64,000 nucleotides of DNA from JACVRX01 sp963819885 (GTDB taxonomy: Bacteria; Actinomycetota; Actinomycetes; Jiangellales; Jiangellaceae): contig CAWFXV010000024.1 of assembly GCA_963819885.1 (NCBI GenBank), positions 62,001-126,000 on the forward strand. The letters are read 5' to 3'. The notes beneath the pieces were generated by a model. It worked only from the letters and a program-made list of their open reading frames with translations. It was not told where the DNA came from and did not search any database. The translations under genes were made by a program, and so were the position numbers. Shown here in pieces: positions 59,753-64,000 of the stretch. The first letter of the stretch is position 1; each line of letters starts with the position of its first letter.

Positions 59753-61384
59753 ATGAACGAGCACGCTCGCCATCTTGTGGCCGCCCGCGAGCACCACCGC
59801 GCGTCGCGGTGGGTTCAGGCGTGTGAGGAGTACTCCGCGGCTGATCGGGTCACACCGGTGGGTATTGAGGATCTCGAGGGCTGGGCCGAGGCGGCGCAGG
59901 TCATCGGGCGGGTCGACGAGGCGATGGATGTGCTCGCCCGGTGCTTCGAACGGCGGGCGCAATCCGGCGAGATCCACGAGGCGACGCGCGCGGCGTACTG
60001 GCTTTGGAGTGCTCACGTCTTTACACGAGGCGAATTCGCCATCGCGGCGGGCTGGGTCGAGCGGGCCCGCAGCCTGGCGGCGGCACGGCAGTCCGGCGAG
60101 TACGGCTGGCCGTTGATCCCGCAGGCGTATGGGTGCTTCGGAGCCGGCGACTATGAGACCGCCAAGGGGCTCTTGCATCGCGCAGTCGAGTTGGGTCTGG
60201 GTCGGGGCGACGCCGACTTGGTCACCATTGCGACGACGATGTGTGGCCGCGCGACCCTCAAGTTGGGGTCGATGGACAGCGGGTTGGCTCTCCTTGACGA
60301 GGCGATGGTCCGGATCCTGGCCCGGACCACCTCGCCACGTGCCACCAGCGTCATGTACTGCGCCGCGATCGGCTCCTGTTATGAGGTGCATGAGATTGCG
60401 CGCGCAGCGGAATGGTCGGTCGCCCTCGACACGTGGCTCGGCACGCTGCCTCAACTCGGTGGCGCCTACTTCGGGAACTGCCGGATCTACCGCGCGATTC
60501 TGATGCGCCTGCGCGGGGACTGGTCACGGGCTGTAGCCGAGCTCGAGCAGGCGTGCCGTGACCTGGCCATCGACGGGCAGTTGGTGGCCGGCCATGCCTG
60601 GTACGAACTCGGCGAATTGCGGAGACTGCGAGGAGCTCCAGGGGTCGAGGAGGCCTACCAACAGGCGATTGCGTTCGGGCGGGTGGCCCAGCCGGGACTC
60701 GCGCTCTACCGGCTGAGCCAGGGCGACGTGCAGGCTGCGGATGCCGGCCTGCACCGGGTGCTGGCCGAGCGGGAACAGGCGGTCGATCGGCTAGTGCTTC
60801 TCGAGGCGGCCGTCGAGGTTGATCTCGCCGCCGGTCGAATCGATTCGGCCGAGGACGCCGTTGCCGAGATGGAGAGGATCGCTAAGGCTTTCCCCACGAC
60901 GGCGGCACGGTCAACTGTGGCCTCGGCCCGAGGAGCGATTGCGTTGGCTGAAGACTGTCCGGCTGACGCACTTGTCCGCCTCAGGGATTCGGTCAACGGG
61001 TGGCGGGAACTGGGTGTGCCGTACGAGGCGGCGATGGTCGGCGTACGCATCGCCGAGGCGTGCCGGATACTCGGCGACCAGGACGGCGTTCGTATGGAGC
61101 TCCGCGCGGCACTGGCGACCTTCGAACGACTTGGCGCACGGCCGGACGCGGACCGCGCCCGCGAGCTCTTGGCTGACCGGCCCGACGGTGCGTCTGGGCT
61201 GAGCCCCCGGGAGATCGAGGTTCTGCGGCTGATCGTGGACGGTCGGACCAACGCTGAGATCGCAGCCGAGCTCTACCTGAGCGAACGGACCGTGCACCGG
61301 CACGTCAGCAGTATCCTGACCAAACTCGGTGTCCGTTCCCGCACCGCGGCCGCGATTCTTGCGGTGCAGCGCGGACTGACCTGA
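59753..61384 (+). CDS. LuxR-family transcription regulator with TPR-like repeats
   Basis: A 543-residue protein. About 470 residues are helical TPR-like repeats (recurring Ala/Leu-rich 34-residue units). The C-terminal helix-turn-helix has GLSPREIEVLRLIVDGRTNA, then ELYLSERTVHRHVSSILTKL. There is no N-terminal ATPase domain, unlike MalT/LAL regulators. ATG 59753 has GGAAGG 7 bases upstream. It probably regulates the divergent ABM gene and others. Confidence 0.88.
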   Translation: MNEHARHLVAAREHHRASRWVQACEEYSAADRVTPVGIEDLEGWAEAAQVIGRVDEAMDVLARCFERRAQSGEIHEATRAAYWLWSAHVFTRGEFAIAAGWVERARSLAAARQSGEYGWPLIPQAYGCFGAGDYETAKGLLHRAVELGLGRGDADLVTIATTMCGRATLKLGSMDSGLALLDEAMVRILARTTSPRATSVMYCAAIGSCYEVHEIARAAEWSVALDTWLGTLPQLGGAYFGNCRIYRAILMRLRGDWSRAVAELEQACRDLAIDGQLVAGHAWYELGELRRLRGAPGVEEAYQQAIAFGRVAQPGLALYRLSQGDVQAADAGLHRVLAEREQAVDRLVLLEAAVEVDLAAGRIDSAEDAVAEMERIAKAFPTTAARSTVASARGAIALAEDCPADALVRLRDSVNGWRELGVPYEAAMVGVRIAEACRILGDQDGVRMELRAALATFERLGARPDADRARELLADRPDGASGLSPREIEVLRLIVDGRTNAEIAAELYLSERTVHRHVSSILTKLGVRSRTAAAILAVQRGLT

Positions 61385-61689
61385 TGTGGATTTCGGCGCC
61401 CTTTGGAGCGAGAGCTGCAAACGTTTTCGCGAAGGCGAAGCCCCCGCGTTTACCGCGGGTCGGGTGGTGGTGCCGACGAGCAACTATGGCGTGCACCCGA
61501 TGGATGATCTATGGCTCGGGAGCAGGATCAGGATGCTGCAACGTGAGTCCAAGCTTGCGCACGAAGACCCTCCGGCTTCACCTACGAGTGGTCTCTCGAT
61601 TGATCGAACGCATCATTCCGCGAAGTGGCAGTGTCATACCGCCGCGCAAGAGGTGTAGCCGAAGCGCCCGAAACAAGTAGCCGATGAGC
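61385..61689. other. 305-bp segment after the LuxR-type gene, no gene accepted
   Basis: A plus-strand open frame (61386-61658) overlaps the LuxR stop and reads MDFGALWSESCKRFREGEAP, but it lacks a ribosome site and any family likeness. Confidence 0.4.
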
Positions 61690-61800
61690 GACCGAAGCTC
61701 ACGTCGCGCAGAACTAGCATCGACCACGGGTGGCCGAGCAACTCGATAGCGGCGTTGATCGCGCATCCCGACCCCGGCGGCCGATGAGAATCGGCGGTCG
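61690..61800 (-). pseudogene. HxlR-family regulator relic
   Basis: The minus strand reads CAINAAIELLGHPWSMLVLR followed by DVSFG, the recognition-helix region of HxlR-type winged-helix regulators, then the frame loses similarity. Only about 30 of 110 residues remain. It is divergent from the reductase at 61861, the usual arrangement for a regulator and its target. Confidence 0.5.
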
Positions 61801-61860
61801 CCCTGGTCGGTCTCCCGAGAACCGATTGCAAAGCGCCGTCACCAATCGAGGAGCGCGCGG

Positions 61861-62493
61861 ATGTCACTGACACGGATCCACAACTTGTCCATCTCCCTCG
61901 ACGGCTTCGCCACCGGCGAGCCGCAGTCCGCCGATGCACCCTTCGGCCATGCGGGCGAGCGTCTACACGAGTGGATGTTCGGTACCCGGTTCTGGGACGC
62001 GGGCGGAACCGCCGGAGTCGACGACGCCTTCGCTGAGCGCCACAGTTACGGCATCGGCGCCGAGATCATGGGCGCCAACAAGTTCGGCCCGCCCGGCTGG
62101 CGGGACGACCCGGACTGGAAGGGCTGGTGGGGCCCGAACCCGCCCTTCCACACACCGACCTTCGTGCTCACTCACCGCCCGAGGCCCTCGATCGAGATGC
62201 AGGGCGGCACCACGTTCCACTTCCTCGACGCCGCCCCGGCCGAGGCGCTCGAGACAGCCCGCGAGGCAGCCGATGGCCAGGACGTCCGGATCGGAGGCGG
62301 CCCCACCGTCGTACGCGACTTCCTCGCCGCCGGACTCGTCGACCACATGCATCTGGTTCAGGTCCCGATCGTGCTCGGCCGCGGCGTCCGCATCTGGGAC
62401 GGTCTGGAGGCCCTCGAGGATGCCTACGACGTCGAGGCGGTCTCCTCCCCCAGCGGCGTCACCCACCTCACGTTCACCCGGAAGGTCTCGTGA
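61861..62493 (+). CDS. dihydrofolate reductase family (RibD C-terminal-like) protein
   Basis: A 210-residue reductase-fold protein. The start MSLTRIHNLSISLDGFATGE, the mid segment PPFHTPTFVLTHRPRPSIEM, and the NADPH-type motif VRIGGGPTVVRDFLAAGLVD are typical of the stand-alone RibD_C family. It is not a folate-pathway DHFR. GAGGAG lies 5 bases upstream of the ATG. Confidence 0.9.
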   Translation: MSLTRIHNLSISLDGFATGEPQSADAPFGHAGERLHEWMFGTRFWDAGGTAGVDDAFAERHSYGIGAEIMGANKFGPPGWRDDPDWKGWWGPNPPFHTPTFVLTHRPRPSIEMQGGTTFHFLDAAPAEALETAREAADGQDVRIGGGPTVVRDFLAAGLVDHMHLVQVPIVLGRGVRIWDGLEALEDAYDVEAVSSPSGVTHLTFTRKVS

Positions 62494-62744
62494 ACGCCGA
62501 CACCGAAGGCAGGTCGTTCCCGGGAGCCGAGACTGACGAACGAGCGTTCGCGGACCTGTTCGGTCAAGGTCAACGAGCAGCTGGGGAAGGACGACCGCAT
62601 AGCCCGTAGGACAGACATCCGGATCTGCTGCAATCCGCGGTGCGTCATTCCGCCGCACTGTCCCGGCCGGGGCGTCCCGCAACGGGATCCGCTTGCGGCC
62701 AGGATTGGCCGCGGGCTGTTCTGCTGGGGTTGGAAGACACCCAA

Positions 62745-63755
62745 CTACGTTGGATGTCCGAATCCGCGGGTGTCAGGACTGTCGGCGAGCCACTGGCAGA
62801 CTGCCTGCGCGTAGATTTGGGGCGCCTCGACGGGAAGCAGGTGGCCAACGTCATCGATGGGTCGGGGTGTCCAGCCCGGCCGTCGGGCGTGCTGCAGGAG
62901 CGACGTGGGGTCGATGACGTGATCGTCTGTTCCCCACAGCACGAGTACGGGCACCCGCACCGCATCGAGTGCCTCGTTCGTCGACCTCTGGGTGATGAAC
63001 ATGGCTTTGGTGATTGACGCGAACGCCGTGGCCGTGCCCGCGAGCCGTTCCGGGTGATCGCGGGCCGCATCGAGGCCATCGAGCCACAGGTCGACCTGCG
63101 CTCGTGAGACGCGGCTCGGGTCTCCACCGATGAGGTGGGTGCGGCCACTTGAGATGGAGCCCGCGTCTTTGATCGCGGTTCGCTTGGCGTCCAGGATGCG
63201 CCGGCCCGCCAGTCGCAACACCATGCGTGTCGTGGGCGGGCCGGATGCGACGACGAGGCGTCCCAGCGTCTGCCACCCGAGCGCCTCGACTCGCGATGTC
63301 AGACGCCACGGCAGCGCCGGGGCCACCAAGACGACTCCCCGAATCTTGTTGGGCATGAGCCCCGCGGCCAGCGCCGCCACCAGGCCACCCATCGACCAGC
63401 CGTGCAGCACTACCTGGTTCTCGAGGCGGAGCTGTCGGACGAAGGCCGACACGAAGCGCGCGTCGAGGTCCGGCCGTGGCCCGTGTCGATACGGAGCACC
63501 GGTGTGGCCTGCAATCGTCCCCGGGAGGTCGACGGAGACCACCGCGCCGAGCTGCCTCAGGTGAGGAACGAGGTCGATCCACATGCTCGCGCTACCGGTC
63601 ATCGGGGGCACGAGCAGGTGCACTGGTGCGCCGGGCGGCGCGGCCGAAGCGGGATCCGCGCGGACATAGTGCACGGGCACGCCGCACACGCTCGTCGACA
63701 CGCTGCGCAACCCCGCCCACTGCTGCGATCGGACGCCCGAGTCGTCGTATCGCAC
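62745..63755 (-). CDS. alpha/beta hydrolase
   Basis: A 336-residue hydrolase with nucleophile elbow LHGWSMGGLVAAL (catalytic Ser), an acid residue in LWGTDDHVIDPT and the catalytic His in DDVGHLLPVEAP. The oxyanion-side strand LLVPPMTGSASMWIDLVPHL lies near residue 60. No signal peptide is visible. GTG 63755 has GGAGGGGG upstream. The substrate is unknown. The region 62494-62744 between it and the reductase shows no gene. Confidence 0.88.
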   Translation of the reverse strand: MRYDDSGVRSQQWAGLRSVSTSVCGVPVHYVRADPASAAPPGAPVHLLVPPMTGSASMWIDLVPHLRQLGAVVSVDLPGTIAGHTGAPYRHGPRPDLDARFVSAFVRQLRLENQVVLHGWSMGGLVAALAAGLMPNKIRGVVLVAPALPWRLTSRVEALGWQTLGRLVVASGPPTTRMVLRLAGRRILDAKRTAIKDAGSISSGRTHLIGGDPSRVSRAQVDLWLDGLDAARDHPERLAGTATAFASITKAMFITQRSTNEALDAVRVPVLVLWGTDDHVIDPTSLLQHARRPGWTPRPIDDVGHLLPVEAPQIYAQAVCQWLADSPDTRGFGHPT

Positions 63756-64000
63756 GGTGATACCCCCTCCGTTCCCACGGTAGTCGCGGTGCGGATGGAG
63801 GCGGCGATGGCGAAGGTGGTCCATGAACCACAGGCACGGATCCACAATCCGTCCGATTCCAAGTTCCGCAACAGCACCCTCTACGGTGCGCAGGTCGTGC
63901 GCGACACCTCATGCGCATGTCAACCCGGATCGGACCACATCCACTGCTCCCCGCACGCCCTCAGAGCTGAGTCTTTCCGCCGCCTGTCGGCGTGTAGCAG

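Overview
The window is high-GC DNA from an actinobacterium. Evidence: GTG/TTG starts with AGGAGG-type ribosome binding sites, ATGA/GTGA stop-start overlaps, and gene neighbourhoods that match the Mycobacterium tuberculosis Rv2559c-Rv2614c region (rarA, aspS, Rv2578c-like radical SAM, hisS, rel, apt, secF/secD/yajC, ruvB/A/C, yebC, pdxT/pdxS, pimA, acyltransferase, pgsA, HIT, thrS). PimA/PgsA-type phosphatidylinositol-mannoside genes and an SsgA-like regulator point to a mycelial or otherwise morphologically complex actinobacterial lineage rather than a Firmicute or proteobacterium. The species cannot be named from sequence alone.

Region 1 (1-30.3 kb) is conserved core, mostly on the minus strand: DNA maintenance (rarA, ruvCAB), tRNA charging (aspS, hisS, thrS), stringent response (rel), Sec translocon accessory subunits (secDF-yajC), PLP synthesis (pdxST) and the start of phosphatidylinositol-mannoside synthesis (pgsA, acyltransferase, pimA). 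It holds an intein-bearing radical SAM gene, two LexA-type SOS boxes (before that gene and before ruvC), a 91-bp tandem repeat at the end of yebC, and a secD reading frame broken by one base.

Region 2 (30.3-44.6 kb) is variable chromosome: a Tat-exported small protein with a DUF4331 protein, a THUMP-type RNA methyltransferase broken by a 544-bp tandem duplication, a quinone-reductase-like MDR, a NYN-domain protein, a cupin, decayed VOC and reductase genes, a glutaminase, tRNA-Val(CAC), an SsgA-like regulator, a CGNR protein, pabC/pabB, and a tRNA-Gly-Cys-Val cluster.

Region 3 (44.56-54.64 kb) is interpreted as a 10.1-kb integrated genomic island. It starts at the 3' end of tRNA-Val(GAC) and ends at a perfect 24-bp copy of that 3' end. 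It carries an Xis-like protein, a P4-type primase/helicase with a damaged N-terminus, an HNH protein, a GntH-like metallo-beta-lactamase-fold enzyme next to a COG0523 metallochaperone-type GTPase, a K+ channel, and three small uncharacterised genes at the right end. No integrase gene is visible.

Region 4 (54.64-64.0 kb) is accessory chromosome with a septum-formation-type lipoprotein, a small ORF directly behind a third SOS box, a GNAT protein, an NTF2-like protein, a bile-acid/Na+-symporter-like carrier, mobile-element relics, a LuxR-type TPR regulator, a reductase and an alpha/beta hydrolase. Several genes in the window (secD, the methyltransferase, a RibD-type reductase, the primase, the symporter) carry single-base or duplication defects. 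Because secD is a core gene, assembly error must be considered before reading these as real pseudogenes.
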